A stretch of 64,000 bases of DNA from Whitmania pigra (lineage: Eukaryota > Annelida > Clitellata > Hirudinida > Haemopidae): the NCBI GenBank assembly GCA_021613335.1, contig JAJTWR010000236.1, forward strand, positions 27,501 to 91,500. The letters are read 5' to 3'. Positions 24,301 through 38,700 of the stretch are shown piece after piece (the stretch's first letter is position 1; each line of letters starts with the position of its first letter). Made by a program: the position numbers and the translations under genes. Below the pieces are notes generated by a model, which did no database searches, was not told where the DNA came from, and saw only the letters and a program-made list of their open reading frames with translations.

Positions 24301-25166
24301 GAATTGGCAAAATAATTAAGGCTGTAGCTCTGCTATACGTGTTATAATAATAACATGCTTAATAATAAAAATATTAACGATAAAAGCAGATTATTACTCA
24401 GTAATAATAATTATAAAATACTCAAATTTATGTGAATTCTTAAGCAAACTTTACAGAACATATAAGTTCACATGTAGGTGCAGAGTACAACTCGTAACCA
24501 GTTGTAATCTCCTGAGCTCAAACATGATTTCGATAAATCGAGGTCAAGCACTTAACCTGACCCAGCAAACCAACACAAGTGACCTTTAGTTTTCCAATAA
24601 ATGTCCACGTGTTTGCTGATTATTAAAAGTTTTCCTTATCCCCTCGGGTTGCTATTCCTTATAAGTTTTTTTAGCTTTAATGATATTATTAACGCTAATG
24701 AACATTAACGCTTTTATTATTAGTAGTAGTAATTGAATACTGTAATAACTTATCATACATGTTATATTTATAGTTACAAATTGTTAACTTTAAATAATTC
24801 TAGTTAGTAATTCAACTTGGCTTGTAGACTGCTTACTTTAATATTGTTTTACATGTTCTTATACATTATACAACTCTTATACATTTTTCAATAAATTATT
24901 ATCTTATAAGACATCATTAAGTTTAAAAACCCACCTGCTAGTCTCTCTGCCAAAGTAAGAGCATTCATTGGACCAGAGATACCATGGAGAAAGTTGCGTC
25001 CAGAGGGTGTAAGAAACCCTGGGACCAAGGAGGAGAGGGTGCTCTGATGATTGGGGGATGTGGCAAACCCCATTGTTGATAGGTTGTGGGTCTGGTTGGT
25101 CAGAGGGCAAAAGGAATTGGATGCCATGTCTGGGAATGAGATTGTATGTCTGTTCTGATAGTTCAT
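21335..25166 (-). CDS. DMBX: DMBX-type paired-like homeobox transcription factor
   Basis: Five coding exons on the minus strand: 25166-24935, 23791-23616, 23124-22683, 22441-22271, 22026-21335; all phases agree and give 570 residues. Before the homeodomain is the DMBX hallmark [19 protein letters not shown] (about residues 69-87). The homeodomain occupies about 91-150 and contains [20 protein letters not shown] and, after an intron at position 46/47, [15 protein letters not shown]. Lys140 is homeodomain position 50, the Otx/Goosecoid-like K50 class. In vertebrates Dmbx acts in midbrain and neural patterning; a nuclear DNA-binding role is expected here. A Gln/His-rich tract (about 163-185) and long Ser/Asn-rich C-terminal tail follow, ending in an acidic DEDEDE. 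I find no OAR motif. The start Met gives a plausible short N-terminus but could lie in an upstream exon. Confidence 0.92.
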
Positions 25167-25169
25167 GTT

Positions 25170-26190
25170 GGAAAATGTTGTTTTATTACTTTAAAAAATG
25201 ATTTCTAAAGAATTTCAATTTAATAATTTCTCGATCTGTTCTCTCATAACAAATCGTCAATCATAAATTGTGAACGAGCAATTTAAAAAGCATTTCATTC
25301 GAGCGACAGAGCATCTTATAAACGCCAGGATTGAGCACTTTTATAGAAGATGGAAGGATCAGGCCCGTGGAAAACCGATTAATGGGCGGAGATGTTCGAA
25401 GCTACAGCGACTGGATCCTTGGAATGGCATTGGATGATTCTGCTAAGTGACAAGCAAATGTCTCTCCAGGATAGGAGCGGGTTGGCATAGAGTCCAGTGG
25501 ATGGATTATTGAGTTATGAGTGTCTGGGCGTCCGATTAACTCTCTATGTCCGTTAGGTTGTCAAATGTTCAATTTGATCTCCGTTTATTTTTATTCTGTA
25601 AGTAGCTGTTAATTAACTCTAAGTTATTAACAAATATTAAAATTTTTACTCATTTCGGCTACTGCAATTAATAAACTTAATTCTGAAAACTAAATCTGTC
25701 GATAAAATAATATTATACCAACTTTTTTTCGTTTTCCTGCAATTAATTTTTATTAAAATATTTCCTAATTTATTCGAATAATTAAACGTTTATTTCAACA
25801 AACTCGAAATAAAATTTAAAAAAAAAACAGCCTTTAAAAAATAGTCAACAAAAAAAAATTAATATAAAATTTAAAAAGTACTAAATATCTGTAACTAATT
25901 AAAATTAATTATTTTACAAGCATCTTCAATCAATTAAAATTAATTACTTAATAAATCCGAGACTGAATAACGATCGAGAAATTACGAGTATGGATTATGA
26001 AATAAATGATGAAAGACTGGAAACCGTGACAAACACCTCTGCAAGATGGAATGGCATGTTCCAGATGAAGGAGCTTATAAGGACTGAATATCATCAGGAT
26101 TTCAAGGGCTTTGTCAGAGGATTAAAGAGAAAAGCATTTTAGTTCTTTCAACATAGGCACTGTTGCTTAATTTTTTAAAGAATGTTATAG
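25170..26190. other. Upstream region of DMBX, no further gene seen
   Basis: AT-rich with a GC-richer stretch at 25300-25560. It probably holds the promoter and 5' UTR of DMBX. I see no convincing exon. Confidence 0.4.
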
Positions 26191-26203
26191 ATGTTTATTA
26201 TTA

Positions 26204-26559
<356 letters not shown>

Positions 26560-26569
26560 TCTAATAATA

Positions 26570-27055
26570 ATGGGATGTTATCGATATTTAACATTGTTGT
26601 TTTTGCTATTATTATTATTTTATTATCTAATCGATAACGTTATTGGTATAATTTAGTAAATATTTTATAATAATAATAAGTTACTGTTATTTCTCGACAT
26701 TAATATCATGTTCATGTGATGTTGTTTGCAAAAACGTAATAAAATGTGTGTTTCTTAAAATAATTACTATTGATAATTTTTGTCACCTAACTTAATTATC
26801 AAGCAACGATTGTGTAACAATTATTTTCTATTACCAATCGTGTACATAGCATTGCTATTTTATTAATAATATTAATACTATTAACTGAATTTGTAATTTC
26901 CTTGTTAAAATTTATGATCATCTTAATAATTATTAAGACATTATTATTTATTAATTATTATTAATTAATTAGCATAGGTAATTATTATAAATAATAACTA
27001 TTAAATTATATAATAATAATTAAATTATTAATTATAATAATTAAGGCAGCATTTA
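26570..27055. other. AT-rich intergenic region
   Basis: Mostly TTAATTATTA-like low-complexity sequence. No gene is seen. Confidence 0.5.
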
Positions 27056-27745
27056 TTTATTCCTCCCTTCCAGCTGTTTTTCTTTGTGGATTTGGAGGCA
27101 TCGTGTTTCGGAATGGTTGCTTTTTAATCATTTTAATTTATGATATTTATATGTTCTATAATTATATAAAAGTATATTTTATTGCAATGTAATTAATTAT
27201 TATAATTAATAATAATAATAGTTATTGCTTTTATTCTTTATTAATTATTATAATTAATAATAATAATAGTTATTGCTTTTATTCTTTATTAATTATTATA
27301 ATTAATTATAATAATAATTATTGCTTTTATTCTTTGTTAATTATTATAATAGTAATTATTATTTATTAATTAATTATTAATTAAGGCTAATTAGCCGCCG
27401 TCAGACCTCCAAATGCGATCGTAGCTGCCCAGCAGGCATTTAAAAGCCCATTCAGGTCCGTCGATCTCCTTGGTAACCGCACATCATCGCACCTGTCTCC
27501 TCAAGCGTGGAACAGCCTCCTAATCCCCGTACATCGGATCTCACCTGACCTCACCTTGACCTTTTCAGTGGATTTATCTCCTCCGTTCGCGTTCATTCAT
27601 TCATTCGTTTATTCCTCCCTTCCAGCTGTTTTTCTTCGTGGATTTGGAAGCGTCGTGTTTCGGAATGGTTGATTTTTAAGAATTTTATACTGAATAATTG
27701 ATATTAATGATATTTATATGTTATATAATGATATATAAATATTTT
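27055..27745. repeat. Pair of direct repeats flanking about 0.5 kb
   Basis: 27055-27122 and 27608-27675 are near-identical: CCTCCCTTCCAGCTG, then TGGATTTGGA, then TCGTGTTTCGGAATGGTT. The similarity weakly continues through GATATTTATATGTT. The DNA between includes a 48-bp tandem repeat and a GC-richer stretch at 27385-27600. They could be remnants of an element with terminal direct repeats or a local duplication; no coding sequence is seen between them. Confidence 0.7.
27193..27353. repeat. 48-bp tandem repeat, about three copies
   Basis: Units begin at 27193, 27241 and 27289 with TTAATTATTATAATTAA and end with GCTTTTATTCTTT. The third unit is diverged. Confidence 0.8.
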
Positions 27746-28537
27746 AATTTATTATAATTATAATGTTTATTGGATCGGTGGATGGATGGAAAAATTTTGA
27801 AATGGATGAATGGATAGATTTTGGACTAGAATTAACATTCTTCCAGAGAATGCGCCATCTAACGGTCACGTCAGACACCGAAGTGGCACTTCCTGTGGTT
27901 GTCACGTTGAAGTGGTTGAAGTATTAAATTCATTTCAACCAATCCATATTTACTGATTCAACATCTCTCCATTATTAACATTCGCGATTTTATCATCGAT
28001 AAAAGATCTTTTATTCCAATAAAATTTCTATCTAAGGAAATACATATTTATTTATTTATTTGATTATAGTTCGTTGCATAACTGAGATGATTTGGACTAA
28101 AAGGAAATACATATTAAATTAATGCCAAAAAAACCTCCCGAACAAATAGGCGTTTAAGTGAAATAAATGATTATTTGCTCAGCAAGCGATCGAATAGAAA
28201 TAAGAAGTGGAAAAGATCTCAAAGAAAACAAATATATTTATTTTTATGAACTTTTCCATCGCCATCCACGACAAACTATCTCCGATTCATTGTCGCTCGT
28301 GTGAAGGCACGCAGTCGAGAGGTCGCCATTGAACCGGCCGGAAGTTGCCTTCTGCCGCCATGTTTGTTTTGTAGGGCGATCATCTTCGAAACGAACGAAC
28401 TGGCCACTCTCTTTCCGGTCATGTGATCTTAAAGTGACCATCTTGATGGACGCGGGAAATCACTTTCGATTGTGGTGATGTGATTTTGTTAGAACTTTCT
28501 CTGGCGCCACTTATCGGCGACTTTATTAAAAATATTG

Positions 28538-28712
<175 letters not shown>

Positions 28713-28719
28713 TTTTACT

Positions 28720-31700
28720 AATAATAATATTATAGAAATTACGATTATTACGATTGCATGATCACTAATTTTATTATTATAAATTCATTAACGAATTATT
28801 CCAAAAATAATTGAATTATTATTATTTTTATTTTTACTATTAATATTATTATAGAAATTTGGTTGCGATTGCATGATATCAATAAATAAAATTACAATTC
28901 CCTTTTCCTAATGACAGTTACAAATAAACAAATTAAAATAAAAACAATAACAACAATGATTATAAGACTAAGAATATTAACTTCAATAATAACAATGACG
29001 GTATAATTTGGCTTTCGCTGGGTCCACAGGCAACGTGGAATGTTTGGTCAACTCAAAGATTTCAACTTCCATCCTTAAGTCTTTCCTCTGTTTGTTTTCT
29101 GCCCCCAGCCAAAGTTTAATGAAAACTTTTCCAACTATTTGGCCCTGCTTTTCCAACATTTGTCCTTTAAATTACTCTTAAATTAGCATTAACTTTATTA
29201 ATATCCATTATTTTTATTATTATTAATGTATGATTTATAATAAGCATAACAAATGTGTAATTCATAGTTGTTAATAAACTACAACATTCATTATTAAATT
29301 TTTTACAATCCTCACCATCAAAACAAATAATTTAATCTTTAAAATTGATCACGTTACATTTAATCATTCTGTAATTAGCTGATTAAAAAATAATACAAAC
29401 AAGGCTGAGTTTCATCCAAAGAAAGTATTCCACGAATAGTCACGTGATTAGCGGCTGATCGAAGCGATGAAGAAGCGAAAAGCAAGGAGGATGAAGCGTA
29501 AAACAAACATCGAAGCAACGAAAGGGCAACAAAAGACAGGTCACAGTTGAGTGAGCACGAAAGTTGGTTGTGTCAATTTAGCGCAGTGCCACGTCAAATG
29601 GTTCTCTTTGTAGGCTTTTGGAGAAGTCCTTCCAAGTAATTGAGTTAAGCGCGTCTGAGAATGAAATTAGGAAGTGTTTTGTCGGAAAAGTATCCTTTCT
29701 TCGATTGTCCATCCATCCATTAATTCATTCATCCATTCATTCATTCATACATCCATTCATTCATTCATCTATCTATTCATTTATTCATTCATCCATCATT
29801 CGTCCATCCAACAAGCATCCGTCCGTCCGTTCATCCATCAATCATGCGATTATGCAGGTGCCATAGAAATCTTTATAGGGAGCTCCTAAAGTTTCTAAGG
29901 TTAGTCATAAATAAAACCGACAAAAGAAATGAATTTTTGATTTCTGATACGAAATTAATCCCCAAAACAGTCTCTCGATCCATGACGTCATTAATCATCT
30001 TTCCAGGTCTGCCTGAGATCGTCAAATAAATCAGGACTTGTGAGGAATGTCGTCCTGTTTCGAAGGAAAACAAAGTTCAACTTGCTGTGTAAAAGAAGCG
30101 TTTATCTTCTTGTTTTAATGATAGACATTTTCCAAACAATAAAATAGACAAATCACTGGTATTTCTTTTGGACTTAAAAGTTGAAAATTTGATTACGAGT
30201 TTACATTCAAAATCGTCATCCACTTGTTCATTAGGAAAACCAGTATGAAATTATGACTTTGAATCTGATTAAATAATTTCCACGTGCACTCAAATTCCGC
30301 CAACAAATCCATGCAACCTCCAGGGGGCAGCCAGTGATTCATCATTTTTATCCAGGGACAAAACAATGATCTGCAAGCCCGGAAGATTTAAAGTCCCCTT
30401 TCAGACGCAGAACCATATAGAATCCCTTCCAAGCTGGGACTTTATTCAAGCATCACGATTTTCCTCCATTATCGCTCGCTTGATTCCCGCATTTATCGTC
30501 CACATTTTTCTCTGGCTTTTCAGAGTTTCTGCTGCTCAAATGACCGGGTTTTCGAGGGTTGAGCAGCATTTTCTGAGTTCTTATCGTTTTCCTGCCAGCA
30601 CTCTCAGTCTGTGACTGCTTCTAATGTGGAAGCCACATTCAGAATGATGCTTTGATTTGATTTGATTGTTCTTGGATATGAAGCAAGTATGTTTTCTTTC
30701 TTTCAATCGTCATACACAACACATAAAACGGCTTTTTTGACTTGCTCACTGACATAGTTTAATATAAATATAATTTAATTAAATTGTGAATACTAAAACC
30801 TGGGATGTCCGACTAAGTAAAGGGTTCAAATTCCAGTTTGAACGGTAATAAATGCGAGGCACAAAGTAAAGTAATATCGAGAGATAGCAAGCTATTTTGT
30901 TAAAAATGTTTACAAAGAAATATTAAAAGAAACATGAATAAAAATATAAAGAGAATTATGAAGAACGAAAATGGAAAAGAAACGAAACTTCACAAAGCCA
31001 TGCTACAACGACGAAGGTGTGAAAGAAAATTTCAGAAAGCAAATCTAGTCTGGCTTGGCTGGCTTAAGGTTGACAGCCTCTTATAATGGGGGATGATCAT
31101 GTGCAACACCTTTCCTGCCGTATCTTCTTCCATCAATCCGTCCGTTTCATGAGATACTACGCCTCTGTTTGGTAGCTTTAAAGATTCTTGTATTCGACTT
31201 TCATGTGCATCCGACTTGCGAAATGTATTTTATGTTTTTGTTTTTATTCTATTGTTAATAAATGAGGAAAGTTTTAACAAAATAATATTTATCAGAGTTA
31301 TTTATTAAAGCAATTCTTGATAATAACCATTGGTTACATTCGATTATTGATTCGGTCATTGCAGAACTCAGCGAGAGACAAATTTTTCTATTAAGAAGAA
31401 ATATCGAGTGGTATTCTCTTCTCTTGATCTGGATTACGTGGAAAGCTGCAAAACTTCCTTCTCCAATGCTCCGCTTTTAAACGTCGTTGGGTGGATTATG
31501 GAGATCCTACTAATGGGCTTTCGTAGAATCAACTGGCACACAAAAATTCATCGCAGGATTTGCTTTTTCCCACTTGTTTTTCGGATTTTGCTCACGAATG
31601 CTGTGGCAGCTGATTGATCACAGTTTTTACCTTAAATTGACGCTTTCTTAAAAATTAGAGTGCTTTATTTGCGGATCCTCGTAAAATAATGTTTTATTTC

Positions 31701-32759
31701 TCCATGTAATATTTCTATTCAAATTTAAAAGAAATATACTATTCTCGAAATTCTAAATGAAAGTCAGAGAGAATTTATCCGGGAAATTTTGTTCTTGAAG
31801 TAAAAACTTGGGAGGGAAGCAATTCAATATCACTCAGAAGGCAAACAACGTCCATGCCGGGAATTCTTCCATTCATCAGGAACCGCTTCTAAAGATTATT
31901 TGAATCTATTTAATCTTTTACTCCTCTGCATTCTTTCCTTCCATTTACGATTGAAATCGAAAAGTCATTGTTTTTCCGAGTTGAATTTGCGGAATGTGAT
32001 TAAGAAGTTTTATTTTCCACTTAACTGTGACTTGCTAATTGAGCATTTTAAATGAAATCGTTTAACAATTAATTGTTTTTTGACAGTAGCTCTTAATAGC
32101 ATCAATTCATAATGCATGCCTTCAATTCGGTTTTATTTAATTGTAGTACTTTCAAACTAGTAAATGCAGCCCCGTCGCAGTTTGAATAAATTATTATTGG
32201 CATTTAACACACTTCCTGCTATTGAGGATTTATTTATTCAAAGTTACTAAACAAATCTAATAAACAAATCTGGTCCAAAAAACCACGACTCGTAGAGGAA
32301 ATAGCAAGAATTTTCATCATGGAAGCTCGTGTTTAGTGCCATTCACATTATAATCCCAACATAATCGGCTAATCCACTGCGCCGCAGAAGGCGAGAATTT
32401 CAAAAGATCAAAAGTTGCCATTCGTCACAATACGTCATCCGTCACGTGACAAAGAACCATAAAACCGACTTTCTATCGAATATAATTGAAAACAAGCTCT
32501 AGTTACACGATAAGTTCAGCTTTTTATTATTTATATTTACATTTTTACAAGTAATTAAAAATACAACTTTCATAAGAATTTGCTTGAATTTAAGTCTACT
32601 GTTTTAATTCATTTGCATAAACCTAAACGTTTTATTAATAATAATAAAGTTAATACAAAGTTGTTAGCACTAGTATGAAGGCTACAATATTGCCATGGAA
32701 ACACACTTATTTTGATCGATCAACGGTACGCAAGTGATCGCTTAACTGGAAAATTAAAG
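28720..32759. other. Gene-poor intergenic region
   Basis: About 4 kb without a supportable exon. It contains a CATC/ATTC simple repeat (29707-29845) and several short open frames (30366-30614, 31408-31617) without family motifs. GGTTCAAATTCC near 30826 is a perfect-looking RNA polymerase III B box, but no A box or cloverleaf accompanies it. Confidence 0.4.
29707..29845. repeat. (ATCC)n / (ATTC)n simple repeat
   Basis: Interrupted tetranucleotide repeat with ATCC, ATTC and TCCG variants. The Ser/His/Ile-rich open frames across it are artefacts. Confidence 0.9.
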
Positions 32760-35700
32760 ATGGTGACCAGTTCAATATGCGATCTGGAAAAGAAAATAAG
32801 AAACCTCGCGATTTTGAAGGGAATTCGAACTTCCCAATTTTTCGTAGACTTTGATAAGTCGCGTTCAGGATTCGTAACAGGTGTTAACATTTGTTGTGGT
32901 TGCATTAAGGCTTTCAGTGGATGACTATGTATTATGAGTTTTTTTTAAATGAGGTTCTTACTTAATTTGATCTTGAACTTAGTGATGCTAAATATTTGCA
33001 GTATCCCAGTTTTTCAGAGTGTTAAATGTCAGCTTTGGACTGACATTTAATTGTGAAGAGCAACAGTCGTTCATCGACTCTTACGAATGTGGCAGAAAGG
33101 GAATGATCAATTACAAAGTATTCTGTGATTCCATTAACAAACCCTTCGACCCCAAAAACTTTGTAGTGGACCCATGGTGCCAAGCAAGATGGCAATGCTA
33201 CAGGTACTCAGATGAAATGATTTTATTGATTTTGTGTATTTTGATAATTTTAATATATTTACATAACAAAGAAAAGGGATATGCAAATTTACCTGTGATT
33301 TTAAGGTTGACCTCAATCAACTTTGATTATAAACAGCCAGTAAAAGTTTAAAAAAAAAAGCCATTCTTAAGAAAAATTATTTTTATTCTAGTCTAAACAT
33401 ATTTCGAAAATAACGCTCATGCAGAAAATCATTTGTAAATAATTGCAATTTAAGAAAATATTTTTCTTCAAACAGCAAACCAGAAAACTTCTGCTGGACG
33501 CCTGATTTAGAGCCTCGATTGAACGTGTTGTTGAAAAAAATCCACGACTTTTACGAATACCGGGGCTTGTCCTTAAAATCTTTGTGCAAAGAATACGACC
33601 AACTACAAGAAGGTCGAATTAGTGAGACTCAGGTGCTGCTGATTACCTGATTGATAGACTTTGACTATGTTGATGTTATTATTGATAAGTATTATATTGA
33701 TGATGATTATGTCTATTGATATGGATTATAATGTTTATGACTATTATTATTAATAATTACATTGTTTATTATTATTGTTGTCATTGTTATTATTTTTTTT
33801 ATTAAATATTAATTATATTGTTTATGATTATTGTTATTGATAGCAATTATACTGCTTATAATTATTTATTATTATTGATAACGACAATTAAAATGATGAT
33901 AATAATAATAACAATTGTAATAATTTCTTAAATCGTATTCTTTCAACTAGTTTTACAGGAGCTTTGTGAGACCAGAGAGTTTCACAAAGGAAGACATCAT
34001 ACTGATCATCCAAAAGTATCAGGACACCAACTTCCCAGGGCTGGTAAAGTACATGGATCTGTACAGGGACATCCAGGCCTTTGACAAACCACCAGTTGGA
34101 AAATCAAATGAATCGAGGAATGTTTCCTGCTGCATGTCGCAAGTGAGCAGTTTGTTGTACCTGGATTTAGCTCTCTTGTCTATAACTTCCAAACTGACTG
34201 AGATTAGCTTAGGCTTAGTTTATCTTAAGTTCTTAAATCTTTTGACTCATTGAAATTTCTAACGTTATAGTTATTATGTTTTGATAATCGGATTAAGTAT
34301 TGCTTGTTAGGTTCGAGTTTTAATTCGCTTCTTTTACTGAACTTAATAATTTCTTCCTAGGATCCTGTTTGCAAGGACCTCCAATCCTTACTTAACGAGT
34401 TATGCAAGGTGGCGTACAAGCACCAAGTCAGATGCTATGAATTCTTCAAGGACTACGATCCCCTGAGATCAGGAGCGATTACGGTCACTCAGTTCCTCTC
34501 GGCCCTCGATCTCTCTCTCGGCAACCTCATCAGGCTGTCTGAGGAAGATAAGGCCATTTTGTGGCAGGCCTACTTACTGCCCGATGGAAGGATCTGTTAC
34601 AGAGAGTTCTGCTCTCTGTTGGATGATGGTGATTGTAGTTTTCGATTGGAAATGAAAATAAAAAATGGAATTTTAAATTGATTTTTTAATTTTTGGTTTG
34701 AGCTCAATTTATATAATCTATGCTAATTTTTAATTATTTATGAATGTCATTATTTGGCTTAACATATCACTCAAAATATCCAATTTCTTAAAAGCTTTTC
34801 TTGAAACGAACTTGGAGAAGAAACCTACGAAGGAAGTGGAAATTGTTCAGCCTGGTAGCTTTTCCAAGGTAGGCTTGCATGGTTTGTAACAATAACAATT
34901 TATTGTGAATAAATATATATACTCAGTATTGTTATTGATCATTGCATTTAAATTTTACAAATTAGCATTATTTAAGTTAATAATAATATTATAATAGATA
35001 TAATATAATATTAATAATTATATATTAATAATATAATATTATTAATTATATATTATTATTAGTTAATATTATTAATTAGTTAATTTTACAAATTAGCATT
35101 ATTTAAGTTAATAATAATATTATATTAGATTTAATGTAAGATTAATAATTATAATATAATATTATTAGTTAATATTATTATTAGTTAAAAAACTTTACAG
35201 CTTAATATTACTTAAATTATTGTTATACTGTCAATATTATTTAAAATTCACAGAATTTGTGCACCCGCATGTGTTTTATAGCTACTGATGTTCCAATTGG
35301 TTTTTGTTTCTGAACTTTCCATTTCTAGATTAAAGGCTCTTTTTTTACTTTTTTACTGAATGTTTTACGTATTTGGGTAAATGGTATGTTAATCGTGAAC
35401 AACTTATGGATCCGCCAATTTATTTTTCCAGGTGATGGTTGAATTGTCCTCGGAGGAAGAGGAATGCCTCGAGGGGATTTTGAGGCGAATCAAGAAGGAA
35501 ATGGACTTTACGAGGCCATCGCTGTTTTATTTCTTCAAAAATTTTGAAACTGTCAGATATTATTGATTAAATTAAATTAAAGTTTTAAAGATTTGCTATT
35601 GCTTTAAAATTAAACTTTTATCGTGATTAATAATTTAATACTGCAATTAAAGTATGTGCATTTACTTCTTAAGGCCCAATTTTCCATCAATTTTCATTTC

Positions 35701-38700
35701 TTACAATGTCTGCTTTTGTTTATTTAGTAAAAAACAGTAATTTAATTTGTAATGTTTTATAATATAATGAAGAGTAATGTAATGAAGTTTAAGAGTGATA
35801 TTCTGATATTTTACATCTTAATTTTATTCCATCCCAGGGTGTGAAAAGGAGGGTTGTGACAAAGTCTCAGTTTGCCAGGGTTTTGAACAACTGTCAAATA
35901 AACGTGCATCCCCAGGAATTCTCACTCCTCTGCAAAAAGTTCACCTGCTCGGATCAAAACAACATCAATTACCCTGCTTTTGTTGAGATGGTTGATTCCT
36001 GTTGGTTAATTTCAAATTTATTTTTATTTCTATTTTTTTAATCGTTTATCAATTTCCTTTGGTCATTCTATTTCATTGCTGACTTAAAGGAGGTTTGTCG
36101 ACACATGTGGAATTGTAATTTCTTTCCGAATCATAAAATATTAACATAAATATTAATATAAATCACCATTTATTGAAATAATCAAATTTGTAGGTTAGGA
36201 TGGATTTCAAAATATTTGAATTAGTCCTATCCAATTCAATCCCATTAGTAAAATGTTTAATTGATAATGATAATTGGATGTTCAAACCATTCATAAAGTT
36301 GTTTAATTGATAATGATAATTGGATGTTCAAACCATTCATAAAGTTGTTTAATTGATAATGATAATTGGATGTTCAAACCATTCATAAAGTTGTTTAATT
36401 GATAATGATAATTGGATGTTCAAACCATTCATAAAGTTGTTTAATTGATAATGATAATTGGATGTTCAAACCATTCATAAAGTTGTTTAATTGATAATAA
36501 TAATTGGATGTTCAAACCATTCATAAAGTTGTAGAAATTGAGAAGTTCAGGAACTCCATGAAGTCGATGGCCAAACAATGCCAAAGTGATGCTCAGAAGT
36601 CGTGCGTCGTGTCCAAAAATGAGGATCTCGACCTTGGAAACCTTATGATAAGGTTGAGACATCACATTATTGTGAACAGAATAAGAGTGAGTCATTTTTT
36701 AAAAAATTTTTGTTTCATACTTTTGACCAATATTTCTCTTTGTTTAAGAATTGAGTGTATAAGATTTAAGATTTTAACATGTTAATTTACGTGGATGTAA
36801 ATGGCTTAATATAGATATTATATTAAAAGTTTGTAAATACTACATAGAAAACAATTCAAGCCTAACAATGAAGATGACAATTTTAATCAGCTATTGATTA
36901 AAAATTAAAAAAAAAAGTATTTCATGATTTTTCTTCTGGCTCAGATTTAATTTCAAATGGTAAACATTGCAAATGTTCATTCTATTTTAGACAAAAGATT
37001 TTTTCCAAGATTTTGACACTTTGAGATCAGGAAAAATAACAAAATCTCAGTTCAAGAGATCTCTGTTGGCCATGGGGTGTGGTTCGATTCAATCAGGACT
37101 GAATTTCTCACCAGCTCAGTTAAGTGTTTTGGCTGATAGTTACACCCACCCATGTGATTGCAACAGTTCATGCTGGATGAAGTTCATTGAAGATCTTGAG
37201 AGTGGTTGGCAATGCTGCAACTTAAATTTTTAAAAGATTGGAAGCTGGTTTAGTGATGTTCATCTGAATGTTTACATGAAATGACATTAGCATTTCATAT
37301 TTGAGTCTACCTTATATTGTATTCGATTTTTTTTTATTTGAGAAATTTATCCTATTCATCAACATTTACATTTTAGATGCTTTACATTATAATTACAAAA
37401 CCGTCTGAATAATGTTTTTTAGATTAATAATTTGTTAATTGTTAATAGTAGCATCATTACTATTTTATGCTGTTGATTAACTTTAAGTAACATTATGTTA
37501 CTTAATAAATTCAATTATTGCTCAGGTTATTCCGACAAAGGATTGGAAAAAAAACCGTGCAAGAAACTGAAGCCGATGTCTGAATTTGTGATGGAAAAAC
37601 CGTGCACCATGTCTGTCGATGATTCGTCGGAGGAACATCAACAGAGGTTCAAGAAAGCGATGCACAAGATCAGCTCAAAAGTGAAGCAGCAGAATATAGA
37701 CATGCTCTTGATATTGAGAAATTTTGACAAGTTAATATATTATTAAAATATTAATAGCATCTCGTATTGTGTAAAAGTAAACTTTATTGAAATATTATAA
37801 TTAATTCTTGATCAACTTTATATTTTATAATTCTCAATGCATCAACAAAGCATAATGTCACTTAATTATTCACTCTTACTTGATTATTCTCAGGTTGAGG
37901 CACGGACATATAAGTCGCTCAAAATTCAGACAAGCCCTGGGAATCGGTGACGTGATGTGCGGCAACGAACTCGACATGACGGCGATCGAGGCCGCCTTCT
38001 ACGACGACGAGGGAATCAACTACATGGCATTCCTCGAGCACATCGAAGATTCTGGCGAGAAAAAAGACATCAACGAAGTCAACAAGAAAGCCCACTTTGA
38101 GAGGCTGAAAGAAAAGCAGCAGAACATCGAGGATTTGGAATGCTGCTCGAAGGACCCGAAAGAGGTTGAAGACCTACAGCAGCTTCTGCTCAGGTTCAAA
38201 TCGAAGGTGTTTTTGAGATTTTGGAATTTTTTAGTTCAATTGAAGATGTTGAAATGGTGCCAAGAAAAATATACTTAGATATGACATTGTCAGAGGCCTT
38301 TTTTCGGCCATTTGTGTGTCGAGTCGTGAGCATGATACATTGTGACCAGCTGTTAACTTTTATGCTTTTATTTACACTTCTTCTAAAAACTGATGTGAAG
38401 CATTGACAAATCTGAGATATAAGTGGTAAAATTGCAATATTATTGAATAATTGAATAATTGTAGCTGGCAAAGGAAAACTTCAGAGTTGTGGACTGGTTC
38501 AAGCATTACGACAAACTGAACACAGGATACATCACCAGATGCAACTTCAGGAGAGCTTTTGATCAATGCAGATTTAATGTTTATGGATATGAAGTAAGAC
38601 CGCTAAGAACTGATTAAATGAAATGTTTTAATATGCTGCATTTAAAACATCAATCTTAACGAAAATGTCATTATACCACACAGTTTGCACATTATTTGAC

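Noticed and set aside
30800..30850. tRNA gene suggested by GGTTCAAATTCC
   Set aside because: Only the B box is present; no A box at the right distance and no acceptor stem.
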